Below, one piece after another: positions 23,601 through 36,990 of a stretch of DNA of 64,000 bases. Under the pieces are notes generated by a model. That model ran no database searches and had not been told where the DNA came from. It worked only from the letters and a program-made list of their open reading frames with translations. The stretch covers positions 117,001 through 181,000 of the forward strand of contig JAREIK010002991.1 in the NCBI GenBank assembly GCA_029783825.1. The letters run 5' to 3'. Position 1 is the first letter of the stretch; each line of letters begins with the position of its first letter. The DNA is from Sapria himalayana (Eukaryota > Streptophyta > Magnoliopsida > Malpighiales > Rafflesiaceae). The translations under genes were made by a program, and so were the position numbers.

Positions 23601-26600
23601 TTATTTTATTTTTTAAATAAAAGTAATAAACCTCTAAATGACTAAAAACTAAAATGACTAACTCCTAAACCGCGAAGCCCATAAATAATTAAATTATTAA
23701 ATTAGTATAGTCTAAATAATAAATCATAAATCTCATTTTTATTAGTATTCATCATAATTTTAAATATTCATTTTAATTATTTATCAGTTTATTTTTATAG
23801 ATATATTAATTATAAAATAAATTATTAGTAAGACAGATATAATTTAAATAATTTATCTTTCATCAAAAAAAAATATATGTTTAGAAAAAGAGTCACAATT
23901 TTAAAAATAAAAAATTATTATTTAGTAATATATCTTATTTTGATTTTGAATCATTTTAAATTTTACAATTATATTTTAATTTATATCATTCTTATTAATA
24001 CTAGTTTATTAATTTATTTATTGATCATTATTATAATATATATTAATAAAATTATTAATATTTAGTTTACATTATATATAATTATTGAGATTATTATAAC
24101 TAAATATTATATTCACATTTTAAAAAAATTAAAAATTATTATATTTTGGAAGGTTACAACCTTCGAAAATTAAAAAAAAATCAAAAAAAAAATTAAATTT
24201 TTTGTTTTTTCATTCTTTAAATAAAAAATATAAATCACTAAAGGTCTAACACTTAAATCACTATAATTATTTATTAGTTTATTATTATAATTCTAAATTC
24301 TAAATACTTAAACAGTTAAATCACTATTATAAATCACTAAAGGTTATTTGAATTCATTATAATTCTAAATAATCATTTTAATTATTTATTAGTTTATTAT
24401 TATAAAATTATATAATATAAAATAAATAATAAGTAAGAAAAATATAATTTAAATAATTTATTTTTTATAACAAAAATATAAACTTATAAAAAAAGAAAAA
24501 TATTAAAAAAATTATAATTTAGTAATATATTTTACTTTGATTTTGAATAAATTTATGTTTTGCAAATATATTTTAAATAATATCAATCTTATTAATAATA
24601 GTTTATTAATTTATTTTTTGTTCATTATTATAATATCTAGCAATGTAATTATTTATATTGAATTTAAATGACTAATAATTATAAAGATTATTATAACTAA
24701 ATATTATATTTACATTTGAAAAAAATTTAGAAATTATTATATTTTCAAAGGTTATAACCTTCAAATATTAGAAAAAATAATAAAAATAAATTTTTTATAA
24801 TATCATTGTTTAAATAAAACTTATAAACTACTAAATACCTTAACACTTAAATCTCTAAACTCTTAAACACAAAAGCACCTAAATAATTAAAACAAGAAAC
24901 TCGTAAATCTTAAATATAATTTAAATAATTTATTAAAATATTAATCACAAAATAAATTATGAGTGATACAAATATATTTTAAATAATTTATTTTAAATCA
25001 AAAAAATAGTCTTATAAAAAGAAGCAAAAACTAAAAAACAAATATTATTATTTAGTAATAAATTTTAATTTGATTTTGAATAATTTTAGGTTTTGTAATT
25101 ATATTTTAATTTATATCTATCATATTAATAATAGCATATTAATTCTTTTTTTTTTTGATAATTGATAACATATCTATCAATAAAATTGTTTGTATTTAGT
25201 TTATATTATATATAATTATTTTTAATAAATTTTAAAATTATAATATTTTCAAAGGTTATAACCTTTGAAAATGTAAGAAAATATCAAAAATAATTTTTAT
25301 TTGTTATTTCATTGTTTAAATAAAACATATAACCACTAAATCCCTAAACACTTAAATCAATAACTACTAAATCTTGAAAACCCTAAATAGATAATGCTTT
25401 TAAACATTATACCCTAAATAATAAATAATAAATCTCAATATTATTTTTTTCATTATAATTTAAATTTTCCATTTTATTTATGTATTCATTTATTTTTATA
25501 TAAATATTAATTACAAAATAAATTATGAGTTAGACAAATATAATTTATATAAATTATTTTTCATCAAAAAATATAGATAAACATATAAAAAGAAGAAAAA
25601 ATTTAAGAACAAAAATTTATTATATAGTAATATATTTTACTTTCCTTTTGAATCATTTTAGGGTTTATAATTATATTTTAATTGATATCTATCTTATTAA
25701 TAATATATTATAAATTTATTTTTTGATCATTATTAGAATATTTATCAATATAATTATTTATATTGAATTTATATGATAAATAAATATAATGATTTTTATA
25801 ACTAAATATTGAATTCACTTTTGAAAAAAAATTAAAAATTATTATATTTTCAAAGGTTATAACCTTTGAAAATATCAAAATATAATAAAAATAATTTTTT
25901 TTTATTTTATTTTTTAAATAAAACATGTAAACCACTAAATGCATACACACTTAAATAAATCCTATAACCGTTGAAAATATTTTTTGATCATTATCAGTAA
26001 ACTCCTAAACCCCATAATGCATGAATACATAAATCATTAAATCGCTATATACTATTTAATAATAAGTAAATCTAATTTTTATTTCTATTTATTATAATTT
26101 TAAATATTCATTTTAATTATTAATAGTTTCTTTTTATAGAAATATCTAGTACAAAATAAATTATGACTGCGACAAATATAATTTAAATAATTTATTTTTA
26201 ATCAAAAAAAATAAATATAGCCTTATAAAATAAGAAAAAATTTAAAAATTAAAAATTATTATCCGGTAATATATTTTACTTTAAATTTGAATCAATTTGG
26301 GTTTTATAAATATTTTTTAGTTATTTCTATCTTATTATTAATAGTTTATTAATTTAATTTTTGATAATTATTATAATATTCATCAATAAAATTGTTTATA
26401 TTGAATTTATATGAAATATAATTATTAATATTATTATAACATAAGATTGTATTCACATTTCAAAAGATTTTAAATATTATTATATTTTCAAAGGTTATAA
26501 CCTATGAAAATGAGAAAAAATTACAAATTTTTTTTTGTTATTTTATTGTTTAAATAAAACATATAAACTACTAAATGTCTTAAAACATAAATCGCTAAAC

Positions 26601-29600
26601 TCATAATCGACAAAGCCTCTAAATACTTGAACCATTAAACTTGTATCCATTAATAATAAATCATAAATCTCATTATAATTTTTATTCAGTATAATTTTAA
26701 ATTTTTATTATAATTATTTATATATTTATTCTTATAGAAATATTAATTACAAAATAAATTATAAGTAAGACAGATCTATTTTTAAATTAAACCGGTGTAC
26801 CCTAAATAATAAAGTATACATCTAATTTTTTTATTATAATTTTAAATATTCAAATTTTATTATTATTTGTTTATTTTTATATAAATATTAATTACAAATA
26901 AATTATGAGTTACACAAATATAATTTATATAAATTATTTTTCATTTTAGGTAATATTAATTTATATAAATTAATTTATATAATTTATTTTTCATTTATAT
27001 AATTTATATAAATATTAATTTATATAAATTAATTTATATAATTTATATATAAATATTAATATAGATAAACTTTTTAAAAAAATATAATTTTCAAAACAAA
27101 AAATTAATATATAGTAATATATTTTGCTTTGCTTCTGGATCATTTTAGGTTTTGTATATATATTTTGATTGATATATATCTAATTAATAATAGATTATTA
27201 ATTTATTTTTTGATCATTATTAGAATATTTATCATTAAAATTGTTTATATTAAATTTATATGATATATTAAAATAATGATTATTATAACTAAATTTTGAA
27301 TTAACTTTTGAAAAAAATTTTAAAATTATTATATTTTCAAAGGCTACCTTTGAAAATATCAAAAAATAATAAAAATAAATTTTTTGTTATTTTATTTTTT
27401 AAATAAAACCTATAAACCACGAAATTCACACACAGTTAAATCATTAAACTCCTAGGCCTCGTAATGCCTAAATACATAAACCATTAAAATGATATATGCT
27501 CCTTAATAATTAGTAAATTTAATATTTATTTCAATTTATTATAATTCTAAATATTCATTTTAATTATTTATTAGTTTATTTTTATAGAAATATTTATTGC
27601 AAAATAAATTATAAGTGCGACAAATATAATTTAAATAATTTATTTTTAAGCAAAAAAATATATATACGCTTATAAAAGAAGTAAAAATTTAAAAATTAAA
27701 AATAATTATCTAGTATTATATTTTAAATAAATTTTGAATCAATTTGGGTTTCGTAAATATTTTTTAATTAATTTCTATCCTATTATTAATAGTTTATTAA
27801 TTTGATTTTTGATTATTATTATAATATCTGTCAATAAAATTGTTTATATTGAATTTATATGATATATAATTATTAATATTATTATAACTAAATATTTTAT
27901 TAACATTTCAAAAAATTTTAAATATTATTATATTTTCAAAGGATATAACCTATGAAAATGATAAAAAAGTACAAAATATTTTTTTGTTATTTTATTGTTT
28001 AAATAAATCCTATAAACCACTAAATGCCTAAAAACATAAATCACTAAACATCTAAACAACAAAACCTCTAAATACATAAACCATTAAAATAGTATACATT
28101 AATAATAAATCATAAATATCATTTTAATTAGTATTCAGTATAATTTTAAATTTTTATTTTAATTACTCATCAGTTTATTTTTATAAAAATATTAATTTCA
28201 AAATAAATAATTAGTGATACAGATATAATTTAAATTAGACCAGTATACCCTAAATAATAAATATTAAATCACAATATTATTTATTTCATTATAATTTAAA
28301 ATATTTTTTTAATTAGTTATTTGTTTATTTTATATAAATATTAATTACAAAATAAATTATGAGTTAGATAAATATAATTTATATAAAATATTTTTCATAA
28401 AAAAAATACAGATAAACTTTTTAAAAGAAGAAAAAAATTCAAAATAAAAAATTATTATATAGTAATATATTTTGCTTTGCTGCTCGAACATTTTAGGTTT
28501 TTTAATTATATTTTAATTGATATCTATCTTATTAATAATAGATCATAAATTTATTTATTGATCATTATTAGAATATTTATCAATAAAATTGTTTATATAT
28601 AATTTATATGATATATAAATATAATGATTATTATAACTAATTATTGTATTCACTTTTGAAAAAAATATAAAATTTATTATATTTTCAAAGGTTATAACCT
28701 TTAAAAATATCAAAAAATAATAAAAATAATTTTTTAGTTATTTTTTTTTAATAAAACCTATAAACCACTAAATGCACACACAGTTAAATCATTAAACTCA
28801 TAAATCACCTACTGTCTAAATACATAAACCATTAAACCGCTATAAACTAGTTAATAATTAATAAATATAATTTTTTTTTTCATTTTATTATAATTTTAAA
28901 TATTCATTTTAATTATTTATTAGTTTATTTTTATAGAAATATTTACTACAAAATAAATTATGAGCGCCACAAATATAATTTAAATAATATATATTTAATC
29001 AAAAAGTTATGTACGCTTATAAAATAAATAAAAAATTTAAAATAAAAAATTATTATCCAGTAATATATTGTAGTTTAATTTTGAATCAATTTGCGTTTTG
29101 TAAATATTTTTTAATTAATCTCTATCTTATTATTAATAGTTTATTGATTTAATTTTTGATTATTATTATAATATCTATAAATAAAATTGTTTATATTGAA
29201 TTTATATGATATATAATTATTAATATTATTATAACTAAATATTGTATTCACATTTTAAAAAATTTTAAATATTATTATAATTTCAAAGGTTATTACTTAT
29301 AAAAATGAGAAAAAATTACAAAATATTTTTTAGATATTTTATTGTCTAAAAAAAACCTATAAACCACTAAATACCTTAAAACATAAATCGCTAAAATCTT
29401 AAACGACAAAACCTCAAAATACTTAAACCATTAAACTGGTATGCATTAATAATAAATCATAAATCTCATTTTAATTTTTATTCAGTATAATTTAAATTTT
29501 TATTTTTATTATTTATCAGTTTATTTTTATAAAAATATTAATTACAAAATAAATTATTAGTGAGACATATTTAATAAATTACTAAACTCCTAAACAAATT

Positions 29601-32600
29601 TATTTTATTTTCAAAGGTTATAACCTTTGAAAATCAGAAAAAATCTAAAAACAAATTTTTTTATTTTTATTATATAGATAAAACATATAAGCCACAGAAT
29701 GCCTAAAACCATAAATTACTAAACTCCTAAACAACAAAACTCCTAAATAATCAAACCAATAAACCGATATACCATATTTAATAAATCATAAATCTCATTT
29801 TAATTGTATTCATTATAATATTATATATTCAATTTAATTATTTATTAGTTTATTTTTTATAGAAATATTTATCACAAAATAAATAATGAGTGAGACAAAT
29901 ATAATTTTAATAATTTATTTTTAATCAAAAAAAATAAAAGCTTATAAAAAGAAGTAAAATTTTAAAAACAAAAATGTTATTATTTAGTAAAATTTTTTAC
30001 TTTGATTTTGAATCATTATATACGGGTTTTCCAATTATATTTTAATTAGTATCAATATTATTAATAATAGTTTATTAATTTATTTTTTGATCATTATTAT
30101 AATATCTATCAATAAAATTACTTATATTGAATTTAAACGTATTATAATTTTTACGATTATTATAACTAAATATAATATTTACATTTGAAAAAAATTTAAA
30201 AATTATTATATTTTCAAAGGTTATAACATTTGAAAATGATAAAAAATCACAAAAATAATTTTTTATTATTTTATTATTTAAATAAAACTTATAAACCACT
30301 AAATACCTAAACATTTAAATCTATAGACTCCTAAACCCCAGAACCCCCTAAATACTTAAAGCATTAAACCTAAATAACCTAAATAATAAATGATAAATCT
30401 CATTTTTATTTGTATTCATTATAATTTTAAATATTCATTTTATTTATTTTTTTAGTTTATTTTTATATAAATATTAATTACAAAATAAATAACGAGATAG
30501 ATATAATTTAAAAAAATTATTTTGTATTAAAAAAATATAAGCTCATAAAAATAAATAAAATTTCAAAAATTTAATATTTTATTTAGTAATTTAATTTACA
30601 TTGATTTTGAATTATTTTGTGTTCTGCAAATATATTTTAATTAATATCTATCTAATTAATAATAGTTTATTAATTTATTTTTTGATCATTATAATAAAAT
30701 ATATTATAAATTTTTTTATATTGAATTTACAACAAATATAATTATTAAGATTATTATAACTAAGTATTGTATTCATATTATAGAACTATTAATACTTATT
30801 ATATTTTCAAAGGTTATAACCTTTGAAAATCACGAAAATTCATAAAAATATTTTTTTTATTATTTCAATGATTAAATAAAACCTATAAACACCAAAATGC
30901 GTAAACATATAAATCAATAAACTCCTTAACCTAAAAACCACAAAAAACATAAACAATTAAATAGTTATACCCTAAATCATAAATCATAAATCTCATTTTT
31001 ATTAGTATTCATTATAATTTTAAATATACATTTTAATTATTTATTAGTTTATTTTATAGAAATATAAATTAAAAAATAAATTATTAGTGAAAAGAATATA
31101 ATTTAAATAATTTATTTTTCATAAAAAAATATAAGCTTATAAATGGATACAAAAATTTAAACATTTAAAATTAATATTTAGTAAAATATTTCACATTGAT
31201 TTTGAATCATTTTAGGTATTGCAAATATCTTTTAAACAATATTTATCTTATTAATAATTTTTTATTATTTTTCTATGATCAATATTATAATATATATCAA
31301 TAAAATAGTTTATATTGAATTTATATGATATATAATTATTATGCTTATTATAACCTTAAATAAGAGAAAAAATGATAAAAATAAATTTTTTGTTATTTTA
31401 TTTTTTAAATAAAACATATAATCCACTAAATAACTAAATACTAAAATGACTAAACTCCTAACCCCCGAAGCTGATTAATACTTAAAACATTAAATTAGTA
31501 TATTCTAAATAATAAATCATAAATCTCATTTTTATTAGTATTCATTATAATTTTAATATTCATTTTAATTATTTATCAGTTTATTTTTTAGAAATATTAA
31601 TTATAAAATAAATTATTAGTGAGAAAGATATAATTTAAATAATTTTTTTTTCATAAAAAAAATATATATGCCGATAAAAAGATGCAAAATTTTTTAAAAA
31701 AAAATTATTATTTATTAATATATTTTATTTTAATTTTTAATCATTTTAGATTTTACAATTATATTTTAATTTATATCATTCTTATTAATACTAGTTGATT
31801 AATTTATTTATTGATCATTATTATAATATATATTAATAAAATTATTTATATTTAGTTTACATTATATATAATTATTAAGATTATTATAACTAAATATTAT
31901 ATTTATATTTTAAAAAATATAAAAATTATTATATTTTCAAATGTTACAATCTTCAAAAATTAAAAAAAAATCAAAAAATTAAATTTTTTGTTTTTTCAGT
32001 CTTTAAATAAAAACTATAAATCACTAAAGGTCTAAACACTTAAATCACTAAATTTCTAAACCACAAAATACATAAATACTTAATTTATAAATCTGGTATA
32101 TCCTAATATAATAAATAATAAATATCAATTTTATTTGTATTTATTATAATTTTAAATATTCATTTTAATTATTTATTAGTTTATTATATATTTTTATAAT
32201 TTACAAAATAAATTATGAGTATGACAAATATAATTTAAATAATAATTTTTAATAACAAAAATATAAACTTATAAAAAAAGCAAAATATTAAAAAAATTAT
32301 TATTTAGTAATATATTTTACTTTGATTTTGAATAAATTTAGATTTTGCAAATATATTTTAAATAATATCTATCTTATTAATAATAGTTTATTAATTTATT
32401 TTTTGATCATTATTATAATATCTTGCAATGTAATTATTTATATTGAATTAAATGACTTATAATTATTAAGATTATTATAACTAAATATTATATTTACATT
32501 TGAAAAAAATTTAGAAATTATTATATTTTCAAAGGTTATAAACTTCAAATATTAGAAAAAATAATAAAAATAATTTTTTTGTTATATCATTATTTAAATA

Positions 32601-34993
32601 AAACTTATAATCCACTAAATGCCCAAACACTTCAATCTCTAAACTCCTAAACACAAAAGACCCTAAATACTTAAACATTTAAACTCGAAAACCTTAAATA
32701 TAATTTAAATAATTTTTTAAATTATTAATTACAAAATAGGTTTTGCAATTATATTTTAATTTATATCTATCATATTAATAATAGCATATTATTTTTTTTT
32801 ATAATTAATACCATATCTATAAATAAAATTGTTTAGATTTAGTTTATATTATATATAATTATAATGATTATTATTACTAAATATTGTATTCATATTTTTA
32901 AAAATTTTAAAATTATTATATTTTCAAAGATTATAAACTTTGAAAATGTGAGAAAATATCAAAAATAATTTTTTTGTTATTTCATTATTTAAATACAACC
33001 TATAAACTACTAAATGCCTAAACACTTAAATCAAAAACTCCTAAATATCGAAAACCCTAAATAGAAAATCCTTTTAAACTGTATACCCTAAATAATAAAT
33101 AATAAATCTAAATATTATTTTTTTCATTATAATTTAAAATATTCATTTTAATTATTTATTCATTTATTTTTATATAAATATTAATTACAAAATAAATTAT
33201 AAGTTAAACAAATATATTTTATATAAATTATTTTTCATCAAAAAATATAGTTAATCTTATAAAAATAAGAACAAATTTAAAAAGAAAAATATATTATATA
33301 GTAATATATTTTGATTTCCTTCTGAATCATTTAAGATTTTTTAATTATATTTTAATTGATATCTATCTTATTAATAATATATTATAAATTTATTTTTGAT
33401 CATTATTAGAATATTTATCAATAAAATTATTTATATTGAATTTATATGATAAATAAATATAATAATTTTTATAAATAAATATTCAATTAACTTTTGAAAA
33501 AAATTTTAAAATAATTATATTTTTAAAGGTTATAACCTTTGAAAATATCAAAAAATAATAAAAATAATTTTTTGTTATTTTATTTTTTAAATAAAACCTA
33601 TAAACCACTAAATGCATATCAGTTAAATCAGTAAACTTATAAACCCCGTAATAACTAAATATATAAACCATTAAACCGCTATATACTACTTAATAATTAG
33701 TAAATATAATTTTTATTTCTATTTATTATAATTTTAAATATTCATTTTAATTATTTATTAGTTTATTTTTATAAAAATATTTATTACAAAAAAAATTATG
33801 AGTGCGACAAATATAATATAAATAATTAATTTTTAAACAAAAAATATATATACGCTCATAAAAGAAGTAAAAATTTAAAAATTAAAAATTATTATCCGGT
33901 AATATATTTTACTTTAATTTTGAATCAATTTGGGTGTTGTAAATATTTTTTAATTAATTTCTATCTTATTATTAATAGTTTATTAAATTAATTTTTGATC
34001 ATTATTTTAATATCTATCAATAAAATTGTTTATATTGAATTTATATGATATATGATTATTAAGATTAATATAATTATACATGGTATTCACATTTCAAAAA
34101 ATTTTAAAATTTATTTTATTTTCAAAGGTTATAACCTTTGAAAATCAAAAAAAAAATTATTTTTATTATATAAATAAAACCTATAAACCACTTAATACCT
34201 AAAATCATAAATTGCTAAACTCCTAAATGACAAAACCCCTAAATACATAAACCATTAAACCGGTATACCATTTATAATAATTTATAAATATCATTTTAAT
34301 TTGTATTAATTATAATTTTAAATATTCAGTTTAATTATTTATTAGATTATTTTTATAGAAATATTAATTACAAAATAAATAATGAGCGAGACAAATATAA
34401 TTTTAATAATTTATTTTTAATCAAAAAAAATATATAAGATATAAAAAGAAGTTAAAATTTAAAAACAAAAATTTATTATTTAGTAATATATTTTACTTTG
34501 ATTTTAAATCATTATAGGTTTTGCAATTATATTTTAATTGCTATGAATCTTATTAATAATAGTTTATTAATTTATTTTTTGATCATTATTATAATATCTA
34601 TCAATAAAATTACTTATATTGAATTTAAATTACTTATAATTATTATGATTATTATAGCTAAATATTATATTTACATTTGAAAAAAATTTAGAAATTATTA
34701 TATTTTAAAAGGTTATAACCTTCAAAAATGATAAAAAATCACAAAAATAATTTTTTGTGATTTTATTATTTAAATAAAACTTATAAACCACTAAATGCCT
34801 AAACATTTAAATCTCTAGACTCGTAAATCCCAAAATCTCTAAATACTTAAACCATTAAACATATATAACCTAGATAATAAATAATAAACCTCATTTTTAT
34901 TTGTATTCATTATAATTTTAAAATATTCATTTTAATTATTTTATAATTTATTTTTATAAAAATATTAATTACAAAATAAATAATGAGTGAGAC

Positions 34994-36192
34994 TATGGTG
35001 GATGATGTGAATATATTCAGTAGGCTCCTTACCAAGACTGAGGAGGAGGATTACAGCCTTGACTGTATCACTCACGTTATCTCGGGAGAAGAAAGACTAA
35101 AGCTATGTAGGACTCTCACATTAGAAAAGGTGTGGGAGGTGCTGTTTACTATAAAGTCATATAACATTCAAGGGATGGATTACTTATCCTCATTCTTCTA
35201 TAAGTCATGCTGGGACATAGTTAAATGCGATGTGTAGGATGATTGAGTTAGCTTCTTCAAGAAAGATTAGCTGCCGAAATCATTCTACAAGATCATGATC
35301 TCTATATTCCGCAAGGAGAACCAAATAATTTGGAAGGACTAGAGACCGCTCAGACTATGTAATGTGTCGTATAAGATTAATTCCAAGATGCTAGACACGT
35401 GGATTAAGACAAATCTCCATAAATGCATATCGGAGAATTAGGTTTGCTTTGTGCAGGGGAGGAATATATTTAATAATATTCTTCTGGCATAGGAAATGAC
35501 TCGCCTGATTTTCAATGAAAACAAGAGGTCAACCTGATCATTAAGCTCAATATGGTGAAAGCATATGATAAGGCCAGGGCGGACTGGTCTTAACTGGGTA
35601 GGTATTCACCCAGTTTAGATTCGTCGTGGAGTGGAACAACATGATCGACATGTGCATCTACCATAATTGGTTCTCAATTATGATTAATGGGAAGACATTA
35701 AGTTTCTTTTTGTCCACTTTGAAGGCTCCAGTAGGGTGATCCACTGTCACCAACCCTCTTCGTCCTAATGGTAGAGTACCTCTTGAGGCGCCTTAATGAG
35801 CTCTACGAGAAGTACTCGGGAGTCAATTACCTCTTGGGTAGTAATGTATCAGTCAGCCACTAAGCTTATGTGGACGACACCATTATCTTCACTAATGGCT
35901 CTTGAGCATCGCCATTAGGAAGGCAGGGAAGATGCAGCATAGAACAAGCAGATTTCAGGCCAGACCATTAACTTTTTGAAGGACAGTTTTTACTGTGAGA
36001 AAAAAAATCAAAGTGTAACTTCCCAATCACGTACTTGGGCATTTTCCTTTTCAAGGGGCACAACAAGAGTGTATATTATGATAAATTCTTGACGAAATTC
36101 TATTCTCGAATAAAGGATTAGCTGAACAAGTTGCTTTCGAATGGAAGAAATATATTATTGATCAGGCACGTTCTCGACTCACTCCCTTATAA
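34994..36192 (+). pseudogene. L1-type LINE reverse-transcriptase fragment within the satellite
   Basis: The translation follows plant L1 ORF2: LCRTLTLEKVWEVLF, YLSSFFYKSCWDIV (35160-35225), RPLRLCNVSYKINSKMLDTW (35345-35400), SENVCFVQGRNIFNNILLA with a stop (35430-35490), GDPLSPTLFVLMVEYLLR (35738-35790), AYVDDTIIFTNGS with the catalytic YVDD intact (35868-35905), and TYLGIFLFKGHNKS (36030-36075). Stops and frameshifts are present throughout. Endonuclease, RNase H and poly(A) tail are absent. The left boundary follows GAGTGAGAC of a satellite monomer and the right side resumes at the next bases of the monomer, AATATAATTT. Confidence 0.85.
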
Positions 36193-36212
36193 CCTTATAA
36201 GGGAGTGAGTCG
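36175..36212. repeat. Perfect 18-bp inverted repeat at the LINE/satellite junction
   Basis: CGACTCACTCCCTTATAA (36175-36192) is followed by CC and then its exact reverse complement (36195-36212). The left arm is LINE sequence; the end of the right arm (GAGTGAGTC) also resembles the satellite bases left of the insertion (GAGTGAGAC). Confidence 0.9.
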
Positions 36213-36990
36213 AATATAATTTCATATTTTTTTCATCATCAATAAATTATATAACCTTATAAAAAGAAAAAAAAAATAAAAGTCAAAATTTTATTTAGAA
36301 ATATGTTTTATTTAGATTTTGAATTATTTTAGGTATTATAAATATATTTTAATAAATATTTATTATATTTATAATTATTTATTAATTTTTTTTTCATTGT
36401 TATAATACCAATCAAGAAATAAACTTATATTAAATTAACATGATATATTATTCTTATGATTGTTACGACTAAAATATTTAGTAAAAATATAGAATTCAGA
36501 TTGAAAAAAAATTAATTATTTTATTTCAAAAGTAAATAAAAAAATGTAACAATTATTTAATTTAAATAATTTATTTTAAACTAAAATAAAATAAGAAAAT
36601 GTAACAATTATTTTAATTAAAAAGTAACCTTGGAAATTATTTTATTCAAAATTATTTATATGTTTATTTTTATATAAATATTAATTACAAAATATATTAT
36701 AAGTGACCCAAATATAATTTGAAAAAATTTGATTATGATCAAGAAACTATATAATCTTATAAAAAATTAAAAAAATTTAAATACTTAAAAGTATTATCTA
36801 GCAATATGTTTTCCTAAGATTTTCGATAATTTTATAAATATATTTTAATAAATACTTTTGTTATTTACAAGAGTTTAATAATATATTTTACTGTCTTTAT
36901 TATAATATCATTCAAGAAACTAGTTTATATTGAATTAGCATGATATATTATTACTAAAATTATTATAAGCAAACATAGACAAGTGAGAGA

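Larger units (their letters stand above)
20611..36990. repeat. Tandem satellite array, monomers about 600 bp, AT-rich
   Basis: A palindromic segment, typically TTTTCAAAGGTTATAACCTTTGAAAAT cut to its core AGGTTATAACCT, recurs near 22118, 22706, 23545, 24146, 24745, 25247, 25848, 26486, 27935, 28686, 29280, 29610, 30216, 30808, 31938, 32527, 33524, 34124 and 34707, mostly 583-606 bp apart, with degraded copies between. After each lies an octamer-phased tract with TAAA endings, then ATTACAAAATAAATTATGAGT- and GAATCATTTTAGG-like blocks, giving a monomer of about 600 bp. Shorter intervals (330-545) are deletions in monomers; intervals near 750-850 hold partial extra monomers. The right end (36215-36990) is more diverged. 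No transcript or protein is evident; short open frames inside are random. A pericentromeric or heterochromatic location is an inference. Confidence 0.85.

Noticed and set aside
23877..34680. Short open frames of 60-80 codons in the satellite
   Set aside because: AT-rich chance frames; corresponding frames in other monomers are closed.
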